The notes below the pieces were generated by a model. The model had not been told where the DNA came from. It saw only the letters and a list, made by a program, of their open reading frames with translations, and did not search any database. A DNA stretch of 64,000 bases from CAZDVK01 sp964508915 (GTDB lineage Bacteria > Pseudomonadota > Alphaproteobacteria > Paracaedibacterales > CAIULA01). The DNA is taken from positions 1-64,000 of the forward strand of contig CAZDVK010000008.1 of assembly GCA_964508915.1 (NCBI GenBank), read 5' to 3'. Positions within the stretch are counted from its first letter, which is position 1, and each line of letters begins with the position of its first letter. Positions 8,534 to 17,304 of the stretch are shown piece after piece. Position numbers and translations under genes: made by a program.

Positions 8534-9817
8534 TTAGAAATTTTCTTTAATCCAGTAATTAATTTTTTGGAAAAAGTTGCTTTTTCCTTTATTCAATTTT
8601 GCCACTTGTTTGCTGGTATAGTCTTGCAAAGCATACTGCAAAAGGCCAGCACATGTTGAAAAAATAGGGTTTGTTGCCATATCGCTGGAACCGTACAACC
8701 CTGTGGGGTAGCCCATGCGTACCTGACGACCCAAAATTTGGTTAGCCATTTCCCGAACACCTTGCAAATGGCTTGAACCACCTGTTATGACAATCCGCTG
8801 ATATACCAACGGGTCAAGTTTTGATGTTTTAATAGATTTGGCCACTAATTCAAAAATTTCTTCCATACGTGACCGAATAATGTGGGTTAGCATGCTTTTT
8901 GAAATTTGGTTGCCATGGGCTGTATCTAATTCACCCATTTGAGGTACCAAAATGCTTTCCCGGTCATCGCTACTTGACGGGATTAAGGTTCCATACAAAG
9001 TTTTTAAACGTTCAGCCTGGGCTAAAGGTGTTGCTAGGCCGCGGGCAATATCATTGGTAATGTGAGCACCGCCTACGGGGATACCTTGCACACGCACCAA
9101 ATTCCCTTCTTGGAAAGAAGCTAACGTTGTATTACCACCGCCTAAGTCCACAACTGTCACCCCTAATTCCAATTCGTCTTCCACCAAAGTAGCCAAACCC
9201 GATGCATACGATGAAACCACAAAGCCTTCTACATCTAAGTGGCACCGGCCAATACACGTGCTGAGGTTTCGAATTAAATTGGAAGGGGCTGAAATAATAT
9301 GCAAATTGACCGATAATTTTTCCCCAATCATACCGCGGGGGTCACGAATGCCACTAATAGAATCCAAATCATAGGAAATGGGCAATATGTGCATAATATA
9401 GCGGTTAGCACCTATGGAATCATCGCGCGTAATATTCAACAACCGTTTCAAATGGTTTTCATCTACCGGTGCACCCGATAAATAAACTTCAGATCGCAAA
9501 ATACGAGACTGCGTAGCACCCGCTGGCACACTGACGTACACACTATTAATATTTTTTCCAGCCGCCTGTTCAGCGCTATGAACAGCATTTAAAATGGAAT
9601 CTTCCAGGGCTTCCATATCGACAATATTCCCACCCTTCAGGCCACGGGATACTTGGTACCCAACACCTAAAACACGAAGTTTGTGAGTTGGCGCTTCGCC
9701 TTCAACAATTTCTGTTTGAACTTTGGCAATGGCACAGCATACTTTGCTGGAACCAATATCCAAAGCAGCGAAAACTTCGTTCCGCTCTAGGGGGGCTTTT
9801 TTAGAAAATAGACTCAT
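8534..9817 (-). CDS. ftsA: cell division protein FtsA
   Basis: FtsA is the actin-like ATPase that tethers FtsZ filaments to the inner membrane and recruits the divisome. In 427 residues: phosphate-1 motif ALDIGSSKVCCAIAKV at about 18-33, the SHS2-type 1C domain, phosphate-2 motif VVDLGGGNTTLASF near 222, adenosine motif IVITGGSSHLQGV near 345, and a C-terminal amphipathic helix (NFFQKINYWIKENF) that serves as membrane anchor. It lies 3 bases after gmk, at the end of an sspB-gmk-ftsA run. ftsQ and ftsZ, its usual neighbours in the division cluster, are not in this window. Confidence 0.95.
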   Translation of the reverse strand: MSLFSKKAPLERNEVFAALDIGSSKVCCAIAKVQTEIVEGEAPTHKLRVLGVGYQVSRGLKGGNIVDMEALEDSILNAVHSAEQAAGKNINSVYVSVPAGATQSRILRSEVYLSGAPVDENHLKRLLNITRDDSIGANRYIMHILPISYDLDSISGIRDPRGMIGEKLSVNLHIISAPSNLIRNLSTCIGRCHLDVEGFVVSSYASGLATLVEDELELGVTVVDLGGGNTTLASFQEGNLVRVQGIPVGGAHITNDIARGLATPLAQAERLKTLYGTLIPSSSDDRESILVPQMGELDTAHGNQISKSMLTHIIRSRMEEIFELVAKSIKTSKLDPLVYQRIVITGGSSHLQGVREMANQILGRQVRMGYPTGLYGSSDMATNPIFSTCAGLLQYALQDYTSKQVAKLNKGKSNFFQKINYWIKENF

Positions 9818-9820
9818 CTC

Positions 9821-10465
9821 TTATAAATTACTTTTCATTAAGGTTCTAATATTATTCACAAAATCCGTCAGACCATCCTGGCGTGTTCGTTTCAAGCGCT
9901 CTGTTTTCAAAATGGAGTGTACTTTTTCAACACTGTCTTCCAAATCATGATTAATGATAACATAATCATATTCCGCCCAATGACTAATTTCTGAAGATGC
10001 TGCATTCATACGTTTTTTTAGAACGTCTTCGGAATCAGTGGCCCGATTTCGAAGGCGTTTTTCCAGTTCTTCACCTGAAGGGGGTAAAATAAAAACAGTC
10101 ACCAAATCATGACGGGCCCTTTGGGCAATTTGCTGCGTACCTTGCCAGTCAATATCAAAAATAACATCGTGCCCGCTTTGAAGCCGTTCATTCACAAAGT
10201 CTTTAGGTGTTCCATAAAAATTACCGAACACTTCAGCGTTTTCTAAAAAGGCGTCTTGGCTTTTCATCGAAAGAAATTGATCTTGAGATACAAAAAAATA
10301 GTCTTTTCCATGAACCTCCCCAGGGCGCGCTGAACGGGTGGTTGTTGAAACAGAGACAGAAATTTCTAAATCACGCTTTAGTATTTCTTTTACAATGGTG
10401 GTTTTTCCAGCCCCAGAAGGGGAAGATAAAACTAACATCAACCCACGGCGTTTAATAAAGGTCAC
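9821..10465 (-). CDS. gmk: guanylate kinase
   Basis: Gmk converts GMP and ATP to GDP and ADP in the cytoplasm. The P-loop reads SSPSGAGKTT at residues 14-23, followed by the GMP-binding STTTRSARPGEVHGKDYFFV region near 40-59 and the lid segment RNRATDSEDVLKKRM near 136-150. Length of 214 residues is normal. The annotated ATG gives MTFIKRRGLML; an internal ATG at residue 10 would also leave an intact fold, so the exact start is open. It is preceded by sspB (23-base gap) and followed by ftsA (3-base gap), suggesting one transcript. Confidence 0.96.
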   Translation of the reverse strand: MTFIKRRGLMLVLSSPSGAGKTTIVKEILKRDLEISVSVSTTTRSARPGEVHGKDYFFVSQDQFLSMKSQDAFLENAEVFGNFYGTPKDFVNERLQSGHDVIFDIDWQGTQQIAQRARHDLVTVFILPPSGEELEKRLRNRATDSEDVLKKRMNAASSEISHWAEYDYVIINHDLEDSVEKVHSILKTERLKRTRQDGLTDFVNNIRTLMKSNL

Positions 10466-10488
10466 AAAAATTGTCCTGTTTTAAAGGC

Positions 10489-10998
10489 TTATTTCCGCCT
10501 GAAAGAATCAAGGGTCACAATATTGGAACCATCGCCTTCTTTTTCTTTCGGTGCAGCATCAGCTTTTTGTTTATTTTTACTTGTTTTTGCTTTCGCTGGT
10601 TTTTCGTCAACAACGGGTTCTTCTTCCATAAAGTCAGATTCGGTGGGTGTAAACTGCAAACCAAACTTAACAGATGGGTCTACAAAACTAATAATCGAAT
10701 CAAAAGGAATGGTCAGGCGTTCATGAACATCATTAAAACATAAAGTTACGGAAAAAGTTTTGTCTTCAACAACCAGATCCCAAAATTCATGCTGCAGAAC
10801 AATAGTTATGTCATCAGGGTATAAGTCATGTAAATAATCAGGCAAATCAACGCCTGGATGACTGGTGGCAAAGGATACATAAAAATGATGCCCGCCAGGC
10901 AAACCTTTTTTGGCTGCTTCGTCTAGGACGTGCTTCACCACTGAACGAAGTGCATCTTGGACTAATTCTTCATAGTCAATAATTGTTTTTTTGCCCAT
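10489..10998 (-). CDS. sspB: SspB-family ClpXP adaptor (alpha type)
   Basis: SspB binds the N-terminal part of tmRNA-encoded degradation tags and hands the tagged protein to ClpXP. The 169-residue product shows the alphaproteobacterial SspB core (YEELVQDALRSVVKHVL, HHFYVSFATSHPGV, ITIVLQHEFWDL, SVTLCFNDVHERLTIPF, and a QF at the end of the substrate-binding domain), then an acidic/lysine-rich linker with a C-terminal NIVTLDSFRRK that resembles the ClpX-docking tail. The frame opens at 11028, but the ATG at 10998 has AAAGG five bases upstream, so I prefer it. The gene sits directly after ssrA on the same strand, an apt functional link. Confidence 0.9.
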   Translation of the reverse strand: MGKKTIIDYEELVQDALRSVVKHVLDEAAKKGLPGGHHFYVSFATSHPGVDLPDYLHDLYPDDITIVLQHEFWDLVVEDKTFSVTLCFNDVHERLTIPFDSIISFVDPSVKFGLQFTPTESDFMEEEPVVDEKPAKAKTSKNKQKADAAPKEKEGDGSNIVTLDSFRRK

Positions 10999-11027
10999 AC
11001 AAAACCTTTCATGCATTTTGCTTTTCA

Positions 11028-11423
11028 AGTGGGGGCATTCTGTTGCCCGGTTGCCCCCAAACCGCTATCGTTACACGACCTTTTTGTTTTTGCTAACGCT
11101 AAAACAATTAGGCAATGCGAGCTGCAGCTGCAACTTCAACTTCATTGGAGTTGGCAGAAGCCAATTTCCAAGGGTTGTCGTTCGCTGGAGCAAGGGAAAC
11201 AAGTCCCTTACGACGAGAAGTGCGTGTTAAATTGGCACTTATAAAAAAAGCCCGATAACGGCGGTACAATGCCGGACAAAAAGCAAACCTTTATTACGCA
11301 CGTCGATCCTATTTCGTCCCCATACTTCTAAAAAACTTAACTGGTGGAGACGCCGGGTACCGCCCCCGGGTCCGCAACGCTTATTTCGCGTGCCGTTTAT
11401 TGTCATAGTCAACAAAGTTGACA
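11028..11423 (-). ncRNA. ssrA: transfer-messenger RNA, permuted two-piece form
   Basis: tmRNA rescues ribosomes stalled on broken mRNA and tags the nascent chain. Reading the minus strand, the acceptor piece comes first: a GGACCCGGGGGCGGTACCCG T-arm typical of alphaproteobacteria, then GGCGTCTCC and CCA ending at 11342. A spacer of about 20 bases follows. The coding piece starts at 11321 with GGGGACGAAATAGGATCGAC; its GGGGACG pairs with CGTCTCC of the acceptor piece, with one G-U. A CGTGC/GCACG pairing gives a further inter-piece helix. A GGGGGC/GCCCCC hairpin (11031-11058) lies near the 3' end. The outer ends are approximate. Processing at the spacer would release two RNAs, as known for this class. 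Confidence 0.93.
11108..11185 (-). other. tmRNA tag reading frame
   Basis: Within the coding piece, a GCG resume codon at 11185 opens 25 codons before TAA. The peptide starts ANDNPWKLAS and ends VEVAAAARIA. The ANDN start is the usual alphaproteobacterial tag start bound by SspB. Both the length and the final RIA, in place of the usual hydrophobic-Ala-Ala, are unusual. The exact resume codon is inferred from the ANDN match. Confidence 0.8.
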
Positions 11424-11429
11424 CATCTA

Positions 11430-11457
11430 CATTTAACCTTTTTTTCGTATAAATCAA
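11430..11457 (-). promoter_or_regulatory. candidate ssrA promoter
   Basis: On the minus strand TTGATT (11457-11452), 16 bases, TAAATG (11435-11430) lies just upstream of the acceptor piece and would start RNA near 11423. A second possible pair begins with TTGACT about 30 bases further upstream. The remainder up to 11557 is AT-rich and shows nothing else. Confidence 0.45.
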
Positions 11458-11557
11458 GCATTAGGTTTTAAATTAAAAGAAAGTCAAAGACAATCAATGG
11501 AAAAAATAAATACCAGTCTAGTCACATTTATCAAAAAGGTAACAATTTGGTTAACGA

Positions 11558-11941
11558 CTAGTATGTTAAAGGCGTACAGATTTCAACGATAATGCCATTT
11601 AAGTCTTTAACATGCGCAACAAGTTGACCCCACGGTGTTTGTTCAGGTGTTTTTAAACTGGTGCATCCCATCTTTAACGCATGGTCATAAGCTTTTTGCA
11701 CATCATCGTTAATAAACCCAATAATAAACCCTGGTGACTGTTGGCTGGCGTTATGATTACTTATATTCAACCCATCTGCCATTTTTTCAGATACGAAAGC
11801 CAGTTTTGTTGTTCCTGTATTTAACTCTCCGTACAGCTTACTTTCGGCCATAAATCGGGTTTTACAATTAAAAGCCTTTTCATAAAAAGCTAATGTTGCT
11901 TCTACATCATTCACAAAAATCATTGTGTAACCAAAAATCAT
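11558..11941 (-). CDS. VOC-family (glyoxalase/bleomycin-resistance fold) protein
   Basis: The 127-residue product has the paired beta-alpha-beta-beta-beta layout of the vicinal oxygen chelate superfamily: FGYTMIFVNDVEATLAFYEKAF at the start and a second module with HVKDLNGIIVEICTP at the end. Such proteins bind metal and act as lyases, dioxygenases or drug-binding resistance proteins; the substrate here cannot be read. The frame opens at 11995, but the ATG at 11941 follows AGAAAGAGG and gives the usual VOC N-terminus. It trails cdsA by 55 bases and may share its transcript. Confidence 0.85.
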   Translation of the reverse strand: MIFGYTMIFVNDVEATLAFYEKAFNCKTRFMAESKLYGELNTGTTKLAFVSEKMADGLNISNHNASQQSPGFIIGFINDDVQKAYDHALKMGCTSLKTPEQTPWGQLVAHVKDLNGIIVEICTPLTY

Positions 11942-11996
11942 GATAAACCTCTTTCTGCACTTTTTTGTTTTGCAAGACCCGATACGTATCTGCAAA

Positions 11997-12674
11997 CTAA
12001 TGAATAATGCCGACCCAATAAAACAACCCAGCCATTAGGGCCACAAACAGTAAACTATCCAATCGGTCTAAAAGGCCACCGTGCCCAGGAAGAAGGTTTC
12101 CAGCATCCTTCACGCCAAAATACCGTTTCATCCATGATTCCAGCAAATCCCCCACATGGGCGCCTACAGAAAAAACTAATGCCATCGTCAAAAGGGATGG
12201 GCCAAATAAAGAATCAATGGGCCAAATAAATCGGTTTACCAGAAAACCAAATAAACAGGCTGATAACAGGCCCCCACCAAAACCTGACCATGTTTTATTG
12301 GGGCTAATGCGTTTCCATAACTTGGGGCCTTTGAAGGTTTTTCCAACAGCATAGGCACCAATGTCTGTGGCCCAAACAACCACAAGCAGCCATAATAATA
12401 GGTTCTTATGTTGTATACTTTTGTGACCAAAGAAAACTAAAACACTGACGGCTGAACAAATGTACAAAACTCCAAGTAAAAAACCTATATGTGCCTTAGA
12501 CCATGTCACAAGGCGGTTCCATTCCCTTAATAACCCTAATGCCACTAGGCTTGCTAAAAGGTCCACATAAGGGGGGCCATGATGTATAATAAACACCACA
12601 ATAGGTGCACTGCATAAAACAGTAATAAGTCTTAGCATCAAATCATTCATAGGTTTTTGAATTTCACAATCCAT
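11997..12674 (-). CDS. cdsA: phosphatidate cytidylyltransferase
   Basis: CdsA makes CDP-diacylglycerol from phosphatidate and CTP, the branch point for all bacterial phospholipids. The product is polytopic and carries the family signature near its C-terminus: VGAHVGDLLESWMKRYFGVKD, then LPGHGGLLDRLDSLLF. An upstream WATDIGAYAVGKTFKG and KRISPNKTWSG complete the cytidylyltransferase core. The frame opens further upstream at 12761 inside uppS; I take the ATG at 12674, which overlaps the uppS stop by 11 bases; a second ATG at 12650 is possible. uppS-cdsA pairing is conserved in many bacteria. Confidence 0.93.
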   Translation of the reverse strand: MDCEIQKPMNDLMLRLITVLCSAPIVVFIIHHGPPYVDLLASLVALGLLREWNRLVTWSKAHIGFLLGVLYICSAVSVLVFFGHKSIQHKNLLLWLLVVVWATDIGAYAVGKTFKGPKLWKRISPNKTWSGFGGGLLSACLFGFLVNRFIWPIDSLFGPSLLTMALVFSVGAHVGDLLESWMKRYFGVKDAGNLLPGHGGLLDRLDSLLFVALMAGLFYWVGIIH

Positions 12675-13377
12675 ATCGGCGCGTTCTTTTGGAATAAATG
12701 TTAATGGCTTCATCAAAATGAATAGGTTTAAAATCTGGCCACAGCTCTTTTGAAAAAACAAACTCTGAATAGGCAGCTTGCCAAACCAAAAAATTACTAA
12801 TTCTTTGTTCGTTCCCAGTTCGAATTAATAAATCTGGGTTGGGAATATTTTTTGTATCCAAATGCTGCGACATAACATCAGCTGTAATATCATTTTCTGA
12901 CATAAGCCCTTGTTTAACTTTGCCGGCAATAGCTTGACATGCCCGCACAATTTCGTCTCGCCCACTATAGCTAAGTGCCAAAATAGCTGTAATTTTCGTG
13001 TTGTTTTGTGTGGCTTCTTCCATATGGCGGATCATTTCTTGAATATCATTGTCAAATAAACTTAGATTACCAATCGTTCTAATGCGAACGCCATTTTTCA
13101 TAAGGTCTTTAAGTTGGCTTTTAAGCTGCATGCGTAGCAACCCCATAAATTCATCAAGCCAACCTTTTTCACGAAGCCAATTTTCTGATGAAAAGGTATA
13201 CAGTGTTATGTATTCAACACCTAATTCGGCACCTCTTTGAATAATTTGCTTAAGGGTTTCAATGCCCGCCCGATGCCCCATTACACTTGGCAGCCCTTTT
13301 TCTTGGGCCCAACGCCGATTGCCATCCATAATAATGGCCACGTGTTTTGGAATACTTAATGAAATAACAGCCCCCAA
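12664..13377 (-). CDS. uppS: isoprenyl (undecaprenyl) diphosphate synthase
   Basis: UppS condenses isopentenyl diphosphate units onto farnesyl diphosphate to make the C55 lipid carrier for peptidoglycan and other surface polymers. Key motifs in 237 residues: IIMDGNRRWAQEKG near 15-28 with the catalytic Asp; YTLYTFSSENW near 60; ALSYSGRDEI near 142; and PDLLIRTGNEQRISNFLVWQAAYSE near 190-215. The apparent start is TTG, 15 bases after the stop of the LON-domain gene, with no clear ribosome site. It overlaps cdsA. The cluster links lipid carrier and phospholipid synthesis. Confidence 0.95.
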   Translation of the reverse strand: MGAVISLSIPKHVAIIMDGNRRWAQEKGLPSVMGHRAGIETLKQIIQRGAELGVEYITLYTFSSENWLREKGWLDEFMGLLRMQLKSQLKDLMKNGVRIRTIGNLSLFDNDIQEMIRHMEEATQNNTKITAILALSYSGRDEIVRACQAIAGKVKQGLMSENDITADVMSQHLDTKNIPNPDLLIRTGNEQRISNFLVWQAAYSEFVFSKELWPDFKPIHFDEAINIYSKRTRRYGL

Positions 13378-13392
13378 GCGACAAATAAAATA

Positions 13393-14040
13393 TCAGTGAT
13401 AAGCTACCGAACTATTCTGGGGTTTGTCAAATGAAGCCATTTCAATCATGGTTGTAATTAGCTGCGATTGTTCCTTTGGTGTAACGGTTTCCAAAATAAC
13501 TTGCTTTTCTAAGGCGTCTAAGGGGCAAATCATTGTTAGGGCCGCGATCAGCTTTTCATCAGGCGTACGATTGATTTCTTTCCAATTTGGCTGCACATCC
13601 AATGCCCTAAAATAAGGTTTTAAGGCCTTAATTAAGCGGGGGCGATCAAACGAAAAGTCTACCTTTTCTGAACCATCTAACAAGTACTTGTCGTAAGAAA
13701 CGTGCGCTTCACGATACATTTTGTCCGTATCAATTTCTGTTACAATGTCAAAACGGCATACGCCCTTAACGGTGACAATTAGCTGATTGTGTTCTGTTTC
13801 TTCAATATCGATAATGGTTCCTAAACAACCCGATTGAAACAATCTCAAAGCATTGTTGTGCCTATCTAAAACAGGTTGAACAACCCCAAACATTTGATGA
13901 CTTTTCACACAGTCAGAAATCATATGCAAATAATCTGAATCTGCCACGGGAATGGGCAATTCAGCCCTGGGAAGTAAAACAGTTCCATGAACCGGAAGTA
14001 CAGGAATGGTTGTTGGCAGTGCATCTTTAAAATTAATCAT
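13393..14040 (-). CDS. stand-alone LON substrate-binding domain protein
   Basis: The 215-residue product matches the N-terminal LON (PUA-like) domain without the AAA+ and protease parts: IPVLPVHGTVLLPRAELPIPV at about 12-32, then a GTIIDIEE segment and repeated V-x-G-x-x-R-F-like strands (VKGVCRFDIV). Such free-standing proteins are common in alphaproteobacteria, where their function is not established; a role in protein quality control is often assumed from the domain. The gene is 15 bases upstream of uppS on the same strand. A terminator hairpin separates it from the RND operon upstream. Confidence 0.88.
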   Translation of the reverse strand: MINFKDALPTTIPVLPVHGTVLLPRAELPIPVADSDYLHMISDCVKSHQMFGVVQPVLDRHNNALRLFQSGCLGTIIDIEETEHNQLIVTVKGVCRFDIVTEIDTDKMYREAHVSYDKYLLDGSEKVDFSFDRPRLIKALKPYFRALDVQPNWKEINRTPDEKLIAALTMICPLDALEKQVILETVTPKEQSQLITTMIEMASFDKPQNSSVAYH

Positions 14041-14067
14041 TCTTATTCCATTTTTTTTCGAGTGCGT

Positions 14068-14091
14068 AAAAACGTCCTATAAGACGTTTTT
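14068..14091 (-). terminator. intrinsic terminator of the RND operon
   Basis: On the minus strand AAAAACGTC, a six-base loop, GACGTTTTT forms a nine-pair stem ending in a T-run, about 100 bases after the RND pump stop and just ahead of the LON-domain gene. The remainder of 14041-14187 shows nothing further. Confidence 0.7.
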
Positions 14092-14187
14092 CTTCGTTAG
14101 GAGGCACTTTCACCAAAAGGTCACAATTTATTTTTAACGCGTTTTGATGTGGTTCACAAGAATTTCATGGAGACTTGCAATTTTTAC

Positions 14188-17100
14188 TTATCCCCTTTGT
14201 GCTCTCCACATAAGGGCGCAGGGGGTAACAATCAGCGTTAAGCAAGATGCAAATAAAACCCCGTATACAATGCAGGTAGATAACAAAATCCACCATTCTG
14301 TAGAGGGGGCGCCATAGGTAATTGTTAAATTCATAAAATCGATATTAATGCGGAACATAATAGGCAGCAGCCCCAAAATGGTAGCTAACTTTGTTAAAAC
14401 AACGGGCCGTAGGCGTTGACGACATGTTTCCACAATTAGTTCCCGAACCTGACTAACAGATGGTTTTCCAAATTTCTGTTTCAGTTCACGCAGCAAAACA
14501 TCAAACGTATCAATCAATATAATATTGTTCGAAACAATAATACCCGCTAACGCAATAACGCCAATGCCCCCCATAACCACGCCAAAAGCCAAGTTGTGAA
14601 TCAATAGGCCAATAAACACACCAATTGTTGACATGACAACAGCACTTAAAACAAGCCCCATACTGAAAAAACTGTTAAACTGGGTAATCAAAATAATCGC
14701 CACCAAAAACACGGCTACCCCAAATGCTTTCATCAAAAATAACCCAGACTTTTTGCGATCTTCATCTTGGCCTTTAAAACGAACCCGCACGTCAGAATCA
14801 AAATTTTGTTTTTCTATCCACTGGTTAATTTGGGTAATTTTATCTGCCAGTAAAACATTTGGTTTTAGTTCAGCCATCACCGATAACACTTCGTATCCAT
14901 TCACCCGTTCAATGGTTGTGACGGCTTGTTTTGGAACTAGCGTTGTGAATGAACTTAAAGGAACAAGGCCATGATCAGTGCGCATACGCATGTGCTGCAA
15001 CTGCGATAAATTTCGAAATTCTTCTGGAAAGCGAATTAAAATATCCACCTCATCACGCACATCATCAGGCCTATAAGCACCTATTTTCAAACCTGTTGTC
15101 ACTAAACGGGTAAAAGCCCCAATAGATGCAATATCAGCACCAAATTTAGCAGCTTGAAGGCGGTTTACATCCACATCCCACTGAATGTTGGGAATGGGTA
15201 AAGTATCTTCAATAGCTGTTAACCCCTCCACTGTTTCTAAATGGCTTCGAATTTTTTTTAGAACTTCTTCTAATTTACTACGGTCTGTACCACTAAGTTC
15301 TATGTTCAGTGGTTTACCATCCGCTGGCCCTTTGCGTTGTTTAATAATTTCAGCATAAACACCAGCAACCGTTTCAATGCGTTTTTGAACTTCTTCCAGA
15401 ATTTGGTTTGCTTTTGGCCGTTTTTGCCAGTCATCAAATTCTAAAATAATTGACCCAATCACATCTTCGGCATATTGCTCCTTTGAATTTTTAGATTGTT
15501 CCCCAATACGGGTGTAAATGGAACGAAAGGCTTTCATATCCAAAAGTTTTGATTCAACACTTGAAACTAAAGATTCTTTTTCTTTTATTGATAAATTGCC
15601 CCGCGCGTGCACATGCACAGAAACAAAGTCAGGTTCGACATCTGGAAAAAATTCCATACCCCGACCCAATATACTATGGATGATTTTCACAATAATTAGT
15701 AAAGCAACGGCACCACCCATTATTTTTTTCGGGCGGTCTAGGGCCCAATCTAGCTTTTGAATATACCAATCTGTCAGTGGCACAAAAGCCCGATGAAAAT
15801 ATGAATTGTTTTCTTGTGGCTTGATTTTCATCAAACTGGCAACAGCTGGCACAAACACCAACGCCATTAAAATAGATGCGCTTAAAACGGTAATTAATGT
15901 AATGGGCATAAATTTCATAAATTGCCCCACCACACCTGGCCAAAACAGCAACGGTAAAAATACAACCAAAATCGTTAAAATAGACGTGATAACCGGCCAC
16001 ATCATTCGAATAGATGCTTCTTTATAGGCATCATAGGTGCTAAGGCCTTGTTCCATGCGCTGGTCTGCATATTCCACCACAATAATGGCCCCATCAACCA
16101 GCATACCCACAGAAAAAATCAAACTAAACAAAACCACAATATTAATGGTGTGGCCCAAAAATTGAATGGCCAAAACCCCTATTAAAAAAGACCCAGGCAC
16201 CGCAATGCCTACCAACAAGGCAGATCGCCAGCCCAAAGCCCCCACAATAATCAGCATCACCAACAAAATGGCTGCAATAATATTATTTTGCAGGTCATTC
16301 AACATTTCATGAATGTGGCCTGATTCATCTTGTGCATAGGCAACAGAAATATGTGCGGGCCAATGCATGCGTTCCTGATCCACTATTTTTTTCACATTTT
16401 CAATGGTTTGAATTAAGTTTTCCCCTGTCCGTTTACTAATTTCTAAAACAACAGTTGATGAACTTTTTCCAGAAGCATCACGGTCATGGGCAATACTGGT
16501 TGGGTCTTTAAAGGTACGTCTAACGTCAGCCAAATCCTTCAATGCCACAACAGCTTCGTTATTCGTTAAAATGGGAATGTGGGCGATGTCTTTTGTTGTT
16601 TCTAACAAACCTGATAATTTGATACTAAAAGCCCCTTGCTGTTGTTCTAAGACGCCGGCTGGTACAATTTGATTGTGGCCACTAAATTGTTGGGCTAGTT
16701 GGGTTAGTAAAAGGGGGTACTGTTCTAATTGAACAGGGGACACCAAAATTTCAACCACATCTTCACGGTCACCCACAATGTCAGCTTTTAAAACAGATGA
16801 AACATTGGCTTGAATTTGGTCACGTAAATCGCGGGCTAATTTAAACAAAGCCCGATCTGTTGATTCACCTGTTAATTTAATAATCAAAACGGGAAATTGA
16901 CTTAAGTTAATTTCACGAATAACGGGTTCTAAGGTACCTGTTGGGAATTTTGCCTTGGCAATATCTACTTTGTCGCGCACGTCAGAATAAGCTTTGTCCG
17001 TATTATACCCTGCTTGAAATTCTATGGTTATACTGGCACCACCTTCATATGCGCTAGCGCTTAATTCTTTAATACCCTCTAAAGATCGAACTTCTTGTTC

Positions 17101-17304
17101 AACGGGTTTGGCCAACAGACGCTGTGCATCTTGGGGTGAAATACCTTCGTAAGTAACCTGCACGTAAATAATTGGAATTTTTACATCCGGTGTTGATTCT
17201 TTGGGAATACTGATATACGCGCTGATACCGGCCAAAATGGAAAATACCAAAACAAGAAGAACCGTTCGGGTATGTGAAAAGGCAAAACGAATTAACGCCG
17301 TCAT
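14188..17304 (-). CDS. RND efflux pump inner-membrane permease
   Basis: This 1038-residue protein has AcrB/MexB-family architecture: N-terminal transmembrane helix (TRTVLLVLVFSILAGISAYI), large periplasmic domain, a block of helices from about 335, a second periplasmic domain, and C-terminal helices. ESTPDVKIP near 35 and the DVRDKV motif near 108 are typical. The proton-relay helix 4 reads GMLVDGAIIVVEYAD, where AcrB has two Asp; a DG pair here is shared with some metal and lipid RND families. Substrate is unknown. It overlaps the adaptor gene by four bases (ATGA). No outer-membrane channel gene is next to it. Confidence 0.93.
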   Translation of the reverse strand: MTALIRFAFSHTRTVLLVLVFSILAGISAYISIPKESTPDVKIPIIYVQVTYEGISPQDAQRLLAKPVEQEVRSLEGIKELSASAYEGGASITIEFQAGYNTDKAYSDVRDKVDIAKAKFPTGTLEPVIREINLSQFPVLIIKLTGESTDRALFKLARDLRDQIQANVSSVLKADIVGDREDVVEILVSPVQLEQYPLLLTQLAQQFSGHNQIVPAGVLEQQQGAFSIKLSGLLETTKDIAHIPILTNNEAVVALKDLADVRRTFKDPTSIAHDRDASGKSSSTVVLEISKRTGENLIQTIENVKKIVDQERMHWPAHISVAYAQDESGHIHEMLNDLQNNIIAAILLVMLIIVGALGWRSALLVGIAVPGSFLIGVLAIQFLGHTINIVVLFSLIFSVGMLVDGAIIVVEYADQRMEQGLSTYDAYKEASIRMMWPVITSILTILVVFLPLLFWPGVVGQFMKFMPITLITVLSASILMALVFVPAVASLMKIKPQENNSYFHRAFVPLTDWYIQKLDWALDRPKKIMGGAVALLIIVKIIHSILGRGMEFFPDVEPDFVSVHVHARGNLSIKEKESLVSSVESKLLDMKAFRSIYTRIGEQSKNSKEQYAEDVIGSIILEFDDWQKRPKANQILEEVQKRIETVAGVYAEIIKQRKGPADGKPLNIELSGTDRSKLEEVLKKIRSHLETVEGLTAIEDTLPIPNIQWDVDVNRLQAAKFGADIASIGAFTRLVTTGLKIGAYRPDDVRDEVDILIRFPEEFRNLSQLQHMRMRTDHGLVPLSSFTTLVPKQAVTTIERVNGYEVLSVMAELKPNVLLADKITQINQWIEKQNFDSDVRVRFKGQDEDRKKSGLFLMKAFGVAVFLVAIILITQFNSFFSMGLVLSAVVMSTIGVFIGLLIHNLAFGVVMGGIGVIALAGIIVSNNIILIDTFDVLLRELKQKFGKPSVSQVRELIVETCRQRLRPVVLTKLATILGLLPIMFRINIDFMNLTITYGAPSTEWWILLSTCIVYGVLFASCLTLIVTPCALMWRAQRG

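Noticed and set aside
10991..11457. Small frames covering the tmRNA locus
   Set aside because: The region is an RNA gene with paired pieces; the frames lack ribosome sites and cross the RNA structure.
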